A DNA stretch of 64,000 nt from Candidatus Pseudobacter hemicellulosilyticus (GCA_029202545.1 CP119311.1:4216001-4280000); one strand, 5' to 3'; positions 18,594-27,164 are shown, numbered from the stretch's first letter. Made by a program: numbers and translations. The notes: generated by a model from the sequence alone, not told the origin.

Positions 18594-18998
18594 ATGGCAG
18601 GATACCGCAGGCTACTACTGGCAGAGGATGATGAAGATGATAAAATGATCTTTACCGAGATCATGCAAAGCCTGGACACCGGAGAGCCGATCCGGTTTGA
18701 TGCAGTAGACAATGGCGCTGCGGTTCTGCAGCTGCTGGAGAACTGCCAGGAATTGCCCCACCTGGTTGTCCTGGACCAGAACATGCCGCAGCTCAGCGGC
18801 CGGGAAACCCTGGAAATCCTGAAAGCTGATGAACGCTTCAGGGATATCCCCGTAGTGATCTATTCTACCTACAATGACAGCAGGATCTCCCAGGAATGTG
18901 TGGCCATGGGCGCCGATCAGATCCTCACCAAGCCTGATTCTTTTGAAGGCCTCAGTGAAATGATCAGGGACCTGGTAAGCAGGTACCTGGCAAAATGA
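18594..18998 (+). CDS. Single-domain response regulator (Rcp1-like)
   Basis: This 134-aa protein is a receiver domain only. The acidic pocket is seen in LLAEDDEDD, the phospho-acceptor is Asp61 in VVLDQNMPQ, and the conserved Lys is in LTKPD. There is no DNA-binding or enzymatic output. It starts 23 nt after the kinase gene. Small receivers of this type often follow phytochrome kinases in bacteria (Rcp1 in cyanobacteria is the known example) and pass the phosphate to another protein. The partner is not in the window. Confidence 0.92.
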   Translation: MAGYRRLLLAEDDEDDKMIFTEIMQSLDTGEPIRFDAVDNGAAVLQLLENCQELPHLVVLDQNMPQLSGRETLEILKADERFRDIPVVIYSTYNDSRISQECVAMGADQILTKPDSFEGLSEMIRDLVSRYLAK

Positions 18999-19170
18999 TC
19001 TTTTCACATTTCTTTACCATTTAAGCGCTTAGAAACTGCGCCCAGCCTGGGTTGCGGCTTTCATATCCTCATTTGGGGGGTGCCCGGGCCATAGGGGTGT
19101 TTGGGGAAGGTCTATTTTGTGTCATTCCTATTTCAATATGGTTTAAGGGGGAGGCTGGTTCCATTTCAAC

Positions 19171-19187
19171 CGGTATTTTTGCGCCGC
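19171..19187 (+). promoter_or_regulatory. Promoter -7-like element shared with 24613-24629
   Basis: CGGTATTTTTGCGCCGC contains TATTTTTG, a perfect TAnnTTTG match. It is 96 nt before the glutaminase-family gene. No clear TTG is seen 17-20 nt upstream. Confidence 0.4.
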
Positions 19188-19282
19188 TGCGGTCTGCGAC
19201 TGATTCTTATAGCAGGTCCGGTGCAACAGAACAGTAATTGGTTTTGCGAACATGAGTAGATATTTTCTTTAATTTTTTAACT

Positions 19283-21721
19283 ATGAGAGCTTTCTTACTT
19301 GCCCCTTTTTTATTTGTTTGCCTATGCCTGCAGGCCCAGGAGAGAAAGGCCCCTTCTTACCCGCTGATCACGCACGATCCCTACCTGAGCGTATGGTCCA
19401 ACACTGACGAGCTGAACAGTTCGGTTACCAGACACTGGACAGGCGCACCACATGCCCTGCTGGGACTGGTGAAAGTGGATGGACAGACCTATCGCTTTCT
19501 CGGTAAGGAAGAAGAGCAATTCATCACCCTGCTGCCTGCCGCTGATGAACTGGACTATTCTGTGAAGTATACAGAGGAAGAACCTTCCGGTGAATGGACT
19601 AAATCCGCTTACAATGACGCCCAGTGGAAAACAGGCAAAGCGCCTTTTGGCGATGATGCCTCCGCTGTAGGTACGTTCTGGAGAAGCAATAACCTCTGGG
19701 TTCGCCGCAACTTTTCCCTTTCTTCCCTGAAAGGCGTGGAAGACCTTATGCTGAAACTGCACTACGATGACAATATCGAAGTGTTCATCAATGGCGTTCC
19801 TGCTTTCCAGCGCAATGGCTGGAATGATCAGTTCGCTTATTTCCCCCTGACCAACGCGGTAAAGAAAAGCCTGCGTACAACTGGCAACGTGCTGGCCATC
19901 CATATTAAGAACACTGCTGGCGGCGCCTGGCTGGATGCCGGTCTGGTAAGGAAGGACAAAAGCGTGGTGGAATCAAAGACCGCCAAACAAAGATCAGTAA
20001 AGATCACCGCCACACAGACCATCTATACTTTTACAGCCGGTGCTGTTGACCTGACCGTCACCTTCACTTCTCCGCTGCTGGCGAATGACCTGGACCTGCT
20101 GTCCCGTCCCGTTTCCTATGTGGATGTACAGGCTGCTTCCAATAATTCCGCTGCACACGATGTACAGGTATACCTGGGCGCTTCTTCCGGCCTGGCCGTA
20201 CACGCGCCTAACCAGGAAGTAAAGGCTGAACCTGCTGCATCTGCTACACTGAGCCTGCTCAAAGCCGGCACTACTGAACAACCCCTCCTGCAAAAGAAAG
20301 GAGATGGCGTCCGGATCGACTGGGGCTATCTCTATGTAGGCGCTGCTAAGAGTGCTGGGGTGAAACAATATATTTCCAATAACACCAAGGATGTGTTCAA
20401 GACAGGCAAGGCTGCTCCGGTAACGGGCCGCAACCTCTACCTGCATACCGTAGCTGACCTGGGTAAAGTAGGTACAACCGCTGCCACACAGACCTTCCTG
20501 CTGGGTTATGATGATATTTTCAGTGTACAGTATTTTAACCTGAACCTGAAAGCCTGGTGGGCGGATAAACCCGGCGCCAGTATTGAAAAAGAAATGGAGA
20601 ACGCCCTGGCACAGCGCACAGCCGTGCTGGCCAAATGCAAGGCTTTTGACGAGCTGATCTATAATGACGCCCTGAAAGCAGGCGGAAAGAATTATGCTAC
20701 ACTCTGCGAGCTGTCCTACAGGCAGTCTGTAGCTGCTCATAAGCTGCTGAAAAGCCCGCAGGGAGAGATCCTCTTCCTGTCCAAAGAGAACTATAGCGGC
20801 GGTTTCATCAACACCGTGGATGTTACCTATCCTTCCGCTCCCTTGTTCCTGATCTATAACCCGGACCTGCTGAAAGGTATGCTGAACGGCATCTTCTTCT
20901 ACAGTGAAAGCGGTATCTGGAAAAAGCCTTATCCGGCACATGACCTGGGTACCTATCCCCAGGCCAATGGTCAGCTCTATGGTGAAGACATGCCCGTAGA
21001 GGAAGGTGGCAACATGATCATCCTGGCCGGTGCTATCTCCCGTGTGGAAGGCAATACAGATTATGTTCGCAAGCACTGGAAAACCCTGAGCATCTGGGTG
21101 GACTACCTGACCAAGGAAGGACTGGACCCGGGCAACCAGCTGTGTACCGACGACTTTGCCGGTCACCTGGCCCGCAACGCCAACCTCGCCATCAAAGCCA
21201 TTGTAGGTGTAGCCTGCTACGCTGATATGGCCAAAATGATGGGTGAAACAGCTACTGCCGAAAAATATACTGCCAAAGCCAAAGAAATGGCGCAGGAATG
21301 GCTGAAACTGGCGGATGCCGGAGACCACTACGTGCTGGCCTATGGCAATCCCAACAGCTGGAGCCAGAAATACAATATGGTATGGGATAAGATCCTGGAC
21401 CTGGGTATCTTCCCCAAGGAAGTAGCACAGCGTGAGATCAAATACTACCTGGGCAAACAACAGAAATTCGGTCTGCCCCTGGACAGCCGGAAAACCTATA
21501 CCAAATCCGACTGGATCATCTGGACTGCTACACTTGCTGACAGCCAGAAAGATTTTGAAGCCCTGACCGATAAAGTACTGTTCTATGCAGAGAATACCCC
21601 TGAGCGTACACCGATGAGTGATTTCTATGAAACCCTCGACGGCAAACGCCAGAACTTCACTGCCAGGAGCGTAGTAGGTGGTTACTGGATCAAAGTGCTG
21701 GAGAAAAAAATGAAGCCCTAA
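19283..21721 (+). CDS. Glutaminase-family (DUF4965/DUF1793) secreted protein
   Basis: The 812-aa product has a signal peptide (MRAFLLAPFLFVCLCLQA). It begins with the short conserved YPLITHDPYLSVWSNTDELN segment of the DUF4964/DUF5127 N-terminal region, has a beta-sandwich region (~100-400), and ends in a long helical domain (~450-812) with DDFAGHLARNANLAIKAI and NYSGGFINTVDVTYPSAP, typical of DUF4965/DUF1793 proteins. The family is named after fungal glutaminase A and folds like (alpha/alpha)6 glycosidases; most bacterial members are uncharacterised, so the substrate is unknown. It is transcribed alone and ends at a strong terminator. Confidence 0.85.
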   Translation: MRAFLLAPFLFVCLCLQAQERKAPSYPLITHDPYLSVWSNTDELNSSVTRHWTGAPHALLGLVKVDGQTYRFLGKEEEQFITLLPAADELDYSVKYTEEEPSGEWTKSAYNDAQWKTGKAPFGDDASAVGTFWRSNNLWVRRNFSLSSLKGVEDLMLKLHYDDNIEVFINGVPAFQRNGWNDQFAYFPLTNAVKKSLRTTGNVLAIHIKNTAGGAWLDAGLVRKDKSVVESKTAKQRSVKITATQTIYTFTAGAVDLTVTFTSPLLANDLDLLSRPVSYVDVQAASNNSAAHDVQVYLGASSGLAVHAPNQEVKAEPAASATLSLLKAGTTEQPLLQKKGDGVRIDWGYLYVGAAKSAGVKQYISNNTKDVFKTGKAAPVTGRNLYLHTVADLGKVGTTAATQTFLLGYDDIFSVQYFNLNLKAWWADKPGASIEKEMENALAQRTAVLAKCKAFDELIYNDALKAGGKNYATLCELSYRQSVAAHKLLKSPQGEILFLSKENYSGGFINTVDVTYPSAPLFLIYNPDLLKGMLNGIFFYSESGIWKKPYPAHDLGTYPQANGQLYGEDMPVEEGGNMIILAGAISRVEGNTDYVRKHWKTLSIWVDYLTKEGLDPGNQLCTDDFAGHLARNANLAIKAIVGVACYADMAKMMGETATAEKYTAKAKEMAQEWLKLADAGDHYVLAYGNPNSWSQKYNMVWDKILDLGIFPKEVAQREIKYYLGKQQKFGLPLDSRKTYTKSDWIIWTATLADSQKDFEALTDKVLFYAENTPERTPMSDFYETLDGKRQNFTARSVVGGYWIKVLEKKMKP

Positions 21722-21762
21722 GCTATTTTAATAGCTTTCTAATAGCTGATTCATCTCATTTT

Positions 21763-21798
21763 AAAGTCGATCTCTTGTTTGAGATCGACTTTTTTTTT
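21763..21798 (+). terminator. Strong Rho-independent terminator
   Basis: A 12-bp perfect stem, AAAGTCGATCTC with GAGATCGACTTT, has a 6-nt loop (TTGTTT) and a T tract to 21798. Confidence 0.95.
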
Positions 21799-21883
21799 GA
21801 TCCCATTGTACCTTTTTCCGGTATAAGCCGCCAGGAAGCCAGTAAATAACTTTTCTGTACCTTGCTACACTTACTAACCATTA

Positions 21884-23722
21884 ATGATACCGGAAAAACC
21901 ATCCAGGCCGCCTGTGCAGCAAGGTTACTTCCTGACCCGTTTTTTGAAACGGTTACGGCGTCATGCCATGAATGCGTGCAGCTGGCTGATACCTGGATTG
22001 CTGTTGCCGGCAGCTTTATTGCTCCTTTACGATATTGGGTTCAATCCTTTTGAGACCAATAATCCCGTTATCAATTACTGGGTGCTGGTCCTCCTGCGCT
22101 GGGTCACTTTCGGGATGTGCCTGCGCTGGGTATTATCATTGGGTGAGCCGCAGCGGAAAAGAAGTCGCATCCTCTCCCTGCTGGTCTGGATGCTGGTAGC
22201 CTATTTTTACCTGATCCTGCTGCCCAACAAAATGCTGTCCACGCATTTTGATTCCAACAATTACCTGCTGATCAAATCGGTCCTGTACGGTGGCATCTTC
22301 ATGGTCTTTATCATGGAGGCGTCGCTGGTATTCCAGTTCATCTATAAAAAAGCGACCAACCCTGCCTTTCTTTTCGTGATCAGCTTCCTCTTGCTGGTAT
22401 TACTGGGTGCTTTGCTCCTGATGCTGCCCAATGCTACGGTGCGGGGCTTACGGTTGACCGACGCCCTGTTCATGGCTACCAGTACGGTCTGTGTCACGGG
22501 CTTAACGGTGGTGGATATAGCACGCGAGTTCACCGGTTTTGGGCAGGTGATCCTGCTGCTGCTGATCCAGGCAGGTGGGCTGGGCATTATGACCTTTACA
22601 GGTATCCTGAGCCATGCGCTGGCAGGAAGTATCTCGCTGCGCAATGAGCTGGCCTTCCGCGACCTGTTCCGCGGCAGCCGCATCGGCAGTGTGATCAGAC
22701 TCGTGTACCGCATAGTGCTGGTCACCTTCCTGTTTGAGGCCCTGGGGGCTGTGGGCATCTATTTATCGCTGGACAGTAGTCTCTTTGAACGCGACCTGGA
22801 CAAATGGTTCTTCAGTATCTTCCATGCCGTATCGGCCTTTTGCAATGCGGGCATCTCCACCTTGCCGAATGGATTGCATGAAGAAGCATTCCGGTTTAAT
22901 TATTCTTTCCAGTTGTTACTGACGCTGCTGATCATATTGGGTGGATTGGGTTTTGCCATCCTGTTCAACCTTTACTCGTATATGGAGATCAGGCTCACCA
23001 ATGCCTGGTGGCGGTTAAGAGGCCTGGGCAAGCGTACCTATATTCCCCGGCTTATCAATATCAATTCCCGGCTGGCCCTGGTGACCACCAGCATCCTGCT
23101 GGTAGCGGGTTTCCTGGCCTACTGGGCTTTTGAACGGGCAGGCACTTTGCAGCAGCATCCTGGTTTATGGGGCAAGCTGGTGACCTGCCTCTTCGGCGCT
23201 GTAACGCCGCGCAGTGCAGGGTTCAATACCGTGGACCTTACAGGCCTGACCCTGCCTATGATCATGGTGTACCTGCTGCTGATGTGGATCGGTGCTTCGC
23301 CGGGTTCTACGGGTGGTGGGATCAAGACCACTACTTTTGGGGTGGCCGTGCTGAATATGGTGAGTGTGATCAGGGGAAGGGACAGGGTAGAGTTCTATAG
23401 ATCGGAGATCTCGCAGCGTTCGGTGAGGCGGTCCTTTACCATCATATTGCTGAGCTTCCTGTTCATGGGGATAGCAGTATTCCTGCTGTCCATCCAGGAT
23501 GGCGACAAGGGGCTGGTGCAGATTGCCTTTGAAGCGTTCTCGGCCTATAGTACGGTGGGGCTCACTTTGGGTATCACGCATGAGTTGTCGGACCTGAGCC
23601 GCATGGTGCTGGTATTTACCATGTTCATCGGCAGGGTGGGCGCCCTGACCTTGTTGATGGCATTTGTACGGCAGAGCCGGCAATTGTATTATCGGTATCC
23701 GCAGGAAGAAATATTCTATTAA
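21884..23722 (+). CDS. Potassium uptake channel subunit, KtrB/TrkH family
   Basis: This 612-aa inner-membrane K+ transporter pore protein has four P-loop filter motifs, all visible: TVCVTGLTVVD, AFCNAGIST, TPRSAGFNTVD and YSTVGLTLG. Each has the conserved glycine at the filter. The first ~150 residues form additional hydrophobic helices before the core, longer than in short KtrB proteins. The ATG at 21884 is the first reasonable start. The regulatory subunit gene follows after 14 nt, so the two form an operon. Confidence 0.93.
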   Translation: MIPEKPSRPPVQQGYFLTRFLKRLRRHAMNACSWLIPGLLLPAALLLLYDIGFNPFETNNPVINYWVLVLLRWVTFGMCLRWVLSLGEPQRKRSRILSLLVWMLVAYFYLILLPNKMLSTHFDSNNYLLIKSVLYGGIFMVFIMEASLVFQFIYKKATNPAFLFVISFLLLVLLGALLLMLPNATVRGLRLTDALFMATSTVCVTGLTVVDIAREFTGFGQVILLLLIQAGGLGIMTFTGILSHALAGSISLRNELAFRDLFRGSRIGSVIRLVYRIVLVTFLFEALGAVGIYLSLDSSLFERDLDKWFFSIFHAVSAFCNAGISTLPNGLHEEAFRFNYSFQLLLTLLIILGGLGFAILFNLYSYMEIRLTNAWWRLRGLGKRTYIPRLININSRLALVTTSILLVAGFLAYWAFERAGTLQQHPGLWGKLVTCLFGAVTPRSAGFNTVDLTGLTLPMIMVYLLLMWIGASPGSTGGGIKTTTFGVAVLNMVSVIRGRDRVEFYRSEISQRSVRRSFTIILLSFLFMGIAVFLLSIQDGDKGLVQIAFEAFSAYSTVGLTLGITHELSDLSRMVLVFTMFIGRVGALTLLMAFVRQSRQLYYRYPQEEIFY

Positions 23723-23736
23723 CCAACAATAAGCGC

Positions 23737-24417
23737 ATGAAATTCGTAGTATTTGGATTGGGCAATTTTGGTGCGGCTTTGTCGCAGCAGCTGGTCAGCC
23801 TGGGCCATGAAGTGATAGGGGTTGACCTGCGGCAGGAGCTGGTAGACAAGTACAGCAATGCCATCACCCATACCATCATGCTGGATGCCACCAATAAGGA
23901 AGCCATCCGCGAATTACCCTTACGGGATATAGACGCAGCCATTGTGGGTATTGGGGAGAATGAAGGGGTGACCATCATGGTCACGGCCCTGCTGAAGCAG
24001 GTAGGCGTGAAGCGGATCATTTGCCGGGTCACTTCCCCTTTGCAGCAGGTGGTCCTGGAAGCCATGAACCTGGAAGAGTTTGTATACCCGGAGTCATCTT
24101 CGGCGGAGCGACTGGCATTCCGGCTGGACCTGCCGGGGGTAACCAATTCCTACCGGCTGCGTGACGATTACCGGATGCTGGAAGTCCAGGCGCCGGAGCG
24201 CTATGTAGGCAAAACGGTGGAATCAATACGTTTTGGGGAGAAGTATAAGCTGGTACTGGTGACCATTACCCGCAACCAGACGGTGAAGAATATCTTTGGA
24301 AGAGATTCAGTGGTGCCCAGGTCTATGGGCGTGGTGCCGGCGGAAACAGTATTGCTGCCCGGGGACGACCTGCTGATCTTTGGAACTACCAACGACCTCA
24401 AATCATTTGTAGAATAG
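23737..24417 (+). CDS. Potassium uptake regulatory subunit, KtrA/TrkA family
   Basis: This 226-aa cytoplasmic RCK protein gates the adjacent channel by binding nucleotide. The Rossmann loop VFGLGNFGAAL with acidic VDLR at the end of strand 2 marks the RCK_N domain (1-~130). A TrkA_C domain follows (YVGKTVESIRF to LLPGDDLLIFG). A single RCK unit of ~220 residues is the KtrA pattern, against two in E. coli TrkA. It is the second gene of the ktr operon. Confidence 0.95.
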   Translation: MKFVVFGLGNFGAALSQQLVSLGHEVIGVDLRQELVDKYSNAITHTIMLDATNKEAIRELPLRDIDAAIVGIGENEGVTIMVTALLKQVGVKRIICRVTSPLQQVVLEAMNLEEFVYPESSSAERLAFRLDLPGVTNSYRLRDDYRMLEVQAPERYVGKTVESIRFGEKYKLVLVTITRNQTVKNIFGRDSVVPRSMGVVPAETVLLPGDDLLIFGTTNDLKSFVE

Positions 24418-24532
24418 ATTGTTAAAAAAAGCGGCAGGCCCATGCAGCAATATCACTATATTAGCTGCCTGTAGGTATAGCCACCAGCTTAACCTGGAAA
24501 GGATACCAACTGACTGGCTTCATTAATTAGCT

Positions 24533-24557
24533 GCCCCGCTTATAGCGGGGCTTTTTT
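24533..24557 (+). terminator. Terminator of the ktr operon
   Basis: GCCCCGC (24533-24539), loop TTATA, GCGGGGC (24545-24551), then six T. Confidence 0.93.
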
Positions 24558-24612
24558 ATGGTTGGATTTAACAATTTGTTCTTACCGCAAAGGTACGTGG
24601 GGCTTGAATTAG

Positions 24613-24629
24613 CGGTATTTTTGCGGCGC
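24613..24629 (+). promoter_or_regulatory. Promoter -7-like element shared with 19171-19187
   Basis: CGGTATTTTTGCGGCGC contains a perfect TAnnTTTG match and is 16/17 identical to the element at 19171. It lies ~120 nt before the small membrane protein gene. Confidence 0.4.
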
Positions 24630-24751
24630 TAATTAATGAAGACCAGCGGCAAACAGGTCCCGATTGGCTGACCTGTTTCCGTCTGGCACAATTCTTTTAG
24701 TGTTTTGATAAACCCGTGTTCCGGGGCCTGGCTTCATAAAAATATCAGGTT

Positions 24752-24928
24752 ATGCAAAACCTTCAGTTAGGGATCATTATCATAGTTGCGGTGGCGGCCC
24801 TCGCCCTCATCATCTTCCTGGTGATGCGCAATAAAAAAGATCGTAAAGAGATCTATTCTCCTGAAAAAATGGACGATGCTGTAGGCGAACAGAAAATGGA
24901 GCAGCAGCGCAGAGAAGACCGGCGCTGA
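24752..24928 (+). CDS. Small single-pass membrane protein
   Basis: The product has 58 aa. An N-terminal hydrophobic helix (GIIIIVAVAALALIIFLVM, about residues 7-25) is followed by a strongly charged Lys/Arg/Glu tail (KKDRKEIYSPEKMDD to QQRREDRR). The layout predicts one transmembrane segment with a cytoplasmic tail. It has its own ATG and sits alone between a promoter-like element and an empty region. I do not recognise the family, and no cysteine or metal motif is seen. The hydrophobic/charged pattern makes a chance reading frame unlikely. Confidence 0.6.
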   Translation: MQNLQLGIIIIVAVAALALIIFLVMRNKKDRKEIYSPEKMDDAVGEQKMEQQRREDRR

Positions 24929-25091
24929 GGCGGTTCTTACCAACCATTCTTCTTTTTATTGGTATAGCGATGAGTTTTTGTTCCCCATAGTTAGCTGTGC
25001 TCAATGGTAAAGTTGCTGGTGTGCCTGGCTGCATATTGTGGTTACCTGTTGCAGTTCACTGTTCAGGCAGGTCGGTCTATCTGCTGTTGAA

Positions 25092-25311
25092 TCATGTAGT
25101 GTTCTGGGGTGTATAGGTCATTTGCGGCAGGCCCCAGCCGGGTACTATTATTATAGGTCTGCTTTTTCCCTGTCCTTCTAAATTGATAAGATCATTGTCT
25201 TCATTGAGCCGGAATACTCCGCTTTGGAGCAGGGAATCCTGAGCCAAAGCAGTGGCGGAGCTGACCAAAAGCAAGAGGGCGGTTTGAAAAAAATGACCGG
25301 AATTCTGTCAT
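25092..25311 (-). pseudogene. Small secreted peptide gene interrupted by a one-base shift in a T7 tract
   Basis: On the minus strand ATG 25311 begins MTEFRSFF. Removing one T from the seven-T run (plus-strand A7 at 25287-25293) joins it to QTALLLLVSSATALAQ|DSLLQSG and on to the stop at 25092. The joined product would be ~72 aa with an excellent signal peptide and an AQ|D cleavage site. As written, neither half is sensible: the ATG frame loses its hydrophobic core, and the other frame has only a TTG start and a clipped leader. It may be a real frameshift, a phase-variable tract or a sequencing error. The mature peptide is not recognised. Confidence 0.5.
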
Positions 25312-25527
25312 TGATTGAGGATTGACCGTGTTTTTTTTAACAGACCAACAGCAGGCCATCAGAATTCCTTCCGGAACTGGGTTTTCCGATATATGACGAA
25401 TAAAAATGTGCATGGTGCAACACTGAGCGTAATTTTCCCGGATGACGAATATCAGGTAGAGGAATGCCTGCAATCATAAGCCGGGTCTGCATTCTGGACT
25501 AACTTACACTGGATCATTTAATTGATC

Positions 25528-25555
25528 TTGACTCTATTTTAATGGTTTAAACTTG
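25528..25555 (+). promoter_or_regulatory. Promoter for the PepSY-like gene, near-leaderless
   Basis: TTG (25528-25530), a 17-nt spacer, then TAAACTTG (25548-25555), one mismatch to TAnnTTTG. The ATG at 25560 is 4 nt downstream. Confidence 0.5.
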
Positions 25556-25559
25556 CGTT

Positions 25560-26048
25560 ATGAAAAACTCTTTTAAATTCAGTTTGCTCGGCATATGCTG
25601 CCTGTTTTTCGGTACTCTTTCAGCTCAGGAAAACGATCAGGTTAACCTGCCGCCGGTAGTGGTGAATTCATCAGCAGTGAGTGTGCCGGAGAAAGTCTGG
25701 AAAGGTTTCGAAAAATATTTCACAGATGCCGAAAGCCCTGCCTGGTACGAATTGAATAAAAAATATATGGTTCGTTTCCTGACACAGGACAACCGCAACC
25801 AGGCGCTGTTTACCCGTAAGGGACAGCTGGTGTACAATATTTATTATGGTAACAAACAGGATCTTCCTGATTCAGAATGGCGCATCATCATGGGTTCCTA
25901 CTATGATTGCGACATTACCAATGTCCTGAAAGTAACCGATGGCCGCAGGCTGGTTTGGTTGGTGAACGTAGAAAATGCGAAGAACACAATGATGTTACGC
26001 ATTGAAGATGGCCAACTGGAAGAGATCCAGAAGTACAAGAAAGGATAA
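25560..26048 (+). CDS. Secreted PepSY-like protein
   Basis: The 162-aa product has a signal peptide (MKNSFKFSLLGICCLFFGTLSAQ). The mature ~140 residues follow the layout of Bacteroidota PepSY-like periplasmic proteins (VPEKVWKGFEKYFTDAESPAWYELNKKYMVRF, then beta strands with LFTRKGQLVYNIYYG). No catalytic residues are seen. Such proteins are thought to bind or inhibit; the partner here is unknown. It is monocistronic, with a near-leaderless promoter and a terminator after it. Confidence 0.75.
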   Translation: MKNSFKFSLLGICCLFFGTLSAQENDQVNLPPVVVNSSAVSVPEKVWKGFEKYFTDAESPAWYELNKKYMVRFLTQDNRNQALFTRKGQLVYNIYYGNKQDLPDSEWRIIMGSYYDCDITNVLKVTDGRRLVWLVNVENAKNTMMLRIEDGQLEEIQKYKKG

Positions 26049-26080
26049 GGGTACGAGATCGCTGATTCCTTTCTTTTCAT

Positions 26081-26147
26081 AACCGGATCTGGTAAGTGCG
26101 AAGGCGGCAGATGGCTGCCGGGAGCGCTTACCGGGTCTGGTTTTTTT
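26081..26147 (+). terminator. Terminator with nested hairpins
   Basis: AACCGGATCTGGTAAG pairs, with wobbles, to CTTACCGGGTCTGGTT. An inner GGCAG/CTGCC hairpin lies between. A seven-T run ends it. Confidence 0.85.
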
Positions 26148-26183
26148 GTGGTAATTTTCTGTAAAAATTAGTAGACATTGTTT

Positions 26184-26429
26184 ATGGACTTGAAAATGAT
26201 GGCCGACAATGCCGGCAGTAAAGAAGATTTTATCCGGTTCTTAAAAGTATTACAGGCTGATCTGGCTGAAAACAAGGGGCGTTGGGAAAATGCCAACCTG
26301 GAAAACTATTTAGAAGGTATGGAAGCTTTTTTAACAGATTCTACTGAGCAATCCCAAATGAAAGTTGATTTTTCGCCTTCGTGGAGCCTGTTTGCAAATA
26401 TGATGCTTGTGGCTTCCATATATGAGTAA
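26184..26429 (+). CDS. DUF7660-like small protein
   Basis: This 81-aa soluble acidic protein starts at ATG 26184; a TTG at 26178 would add two residues. The pattern KEDFIRFLKVLQADLAENKGRWEN, then LENYLEGMEAFLTD and a final SWSLFANMMLVASIYE, matches what I recall of the DUF7660 family, whose function is unknown. It is a single gene between a terminator and the sigma factor gene. Family assignment is moderate and function is unknown. Confidence 0.7.
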   Translation: MDLKMMADNAGSKEDFIRFLKVLQADLAENKGRWENANLENYLEGMEAFLTDSTEQSQMKVDFSPSWSLFANMMLVASIYE

Positions 26430-26573
26430 AAAACTGGGAGTACATTCTCAATATCATCAGCATACTACCAAACAAGCCCGATTTGCCATAGCTGGTTCAA
26501 CTGAGCCGGGCCCTTTCCACAGGTTTACCGAAAAAAAATTAAGTTTACAGCCTTAACCTGAACTAAGGCTTTG

Positions 26574-27164
26574 GTGAAAAACGACTTACATACCGATCAG
26601 GAACTCTTTCGCCTGGTTGCCAATGGGGATGCAAATGCTTTCTCCGTCCTTGTGGCACGGTATACTTCCGTCATTTATGCGCAGCTGCTACTGTACCTCA
26701 AAAATGCTCCCCGGGCCGAAGAGGCCACCCAGGATATTTTCATGAGCATCTGGCGCAACCGGGAAAAGCTCCCCGGGATGGAGAATTTTGCAGGTTATGT
26801 TTATGTCACCACCCGCAATAAGCTGCATACACTGATCCGGGAAAAAGTACTGGCCACCGTAGAGCCGCCGGAAGACAGGCTCCATTCCGTCCTGGCAGGT
26901 CCTGAGTCCGTTGTCCAGGTCAAGGAGCTGCAACAGGCTATCCATACGGGCATCAACCTGCTGCCGCCACGCCGGAAAGAGGTCTTCCAGCTCAGCCGCC
27001 TGGAACATAAAAGTTATGAGGAGATCGCTGACCAGCTGGGGATCTCGCGGACAGCAGTCAAACAGCATATCTCTGCCGCCATGGTATTTTTAAGGACCTA
27101 CCTGCAAAAAGAGCTGGACCTGGTGATCCTGGCCTTGCTTTGGTATGCCGTTTCCTTTTCCTGA
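26574..27164 (+). CDS. ECF RNA polymerase sigma factor
   Basis: This is a 196-aa sigma-70 family extracytoplasmic-function factor. Region 2 (YAQLLLYLKNAPRAEEATQDIFMSIW) and region 4 (LPPRRKEVFQLSRLEHKSYEEIADQLGISRTAVKQHI) are present, with a hydrophobic C-terminal tail often seen in Bacteroidota members. No ATG is available; GTG 26574, or TTG one codon earlier, starts the protein. It precedes the anti-sigma factor gene by 62 nt and heads the nutrient-uptake locus, so it probably drives the susC operon when released. Confidence 0.93.
   Translation: MKNDLHTDQELFRLVANGDANAFSVLVARYTSVIYAQLLLYLKNAPRAEEATQDIFMSIWRNREKLPGMENFAGYVYVTTRNKLHTLIREKVLATVEPPEDRLHSVLAGPESVVQVKELQQAIHTGINLLPPRRKEVFQLSRLEHKSYEEIADQLGISRTAVKQHISAAMVFLRTYLQKELDLVILALLWYAVSFS

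Larger units (their letters stand above)
24518..24641. repeat. 14-bp perfect inverted repeat flanking terminator and promoter
   Basis: CTTCATTAATTAGC (24518-24531) is the exact reverse complement of GCTAATTAATGAAG (24628-24641). The arms enclose the ktr terminator and the promoter-like element of the next gene. The stretch 24418-24751 holds these sites and no gene. Confidence 0.6.

Noticed and set aside
14503..18998. Classical chemotaxis operon
   Set aside because: CheB and CheR domains are present, but no CheA, CheW, receptor or motor gene is found. The phytochrome and heme oxygenase define a light-sensing context instead.
25201..25473. Continuous minus-strand frame of 90 codons at the split peptide gene
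   Set aside because: Its upstream half has no sensible protein character. Only the part from the ATG at 25311 joined to the other frame makes a plausible secreted product.
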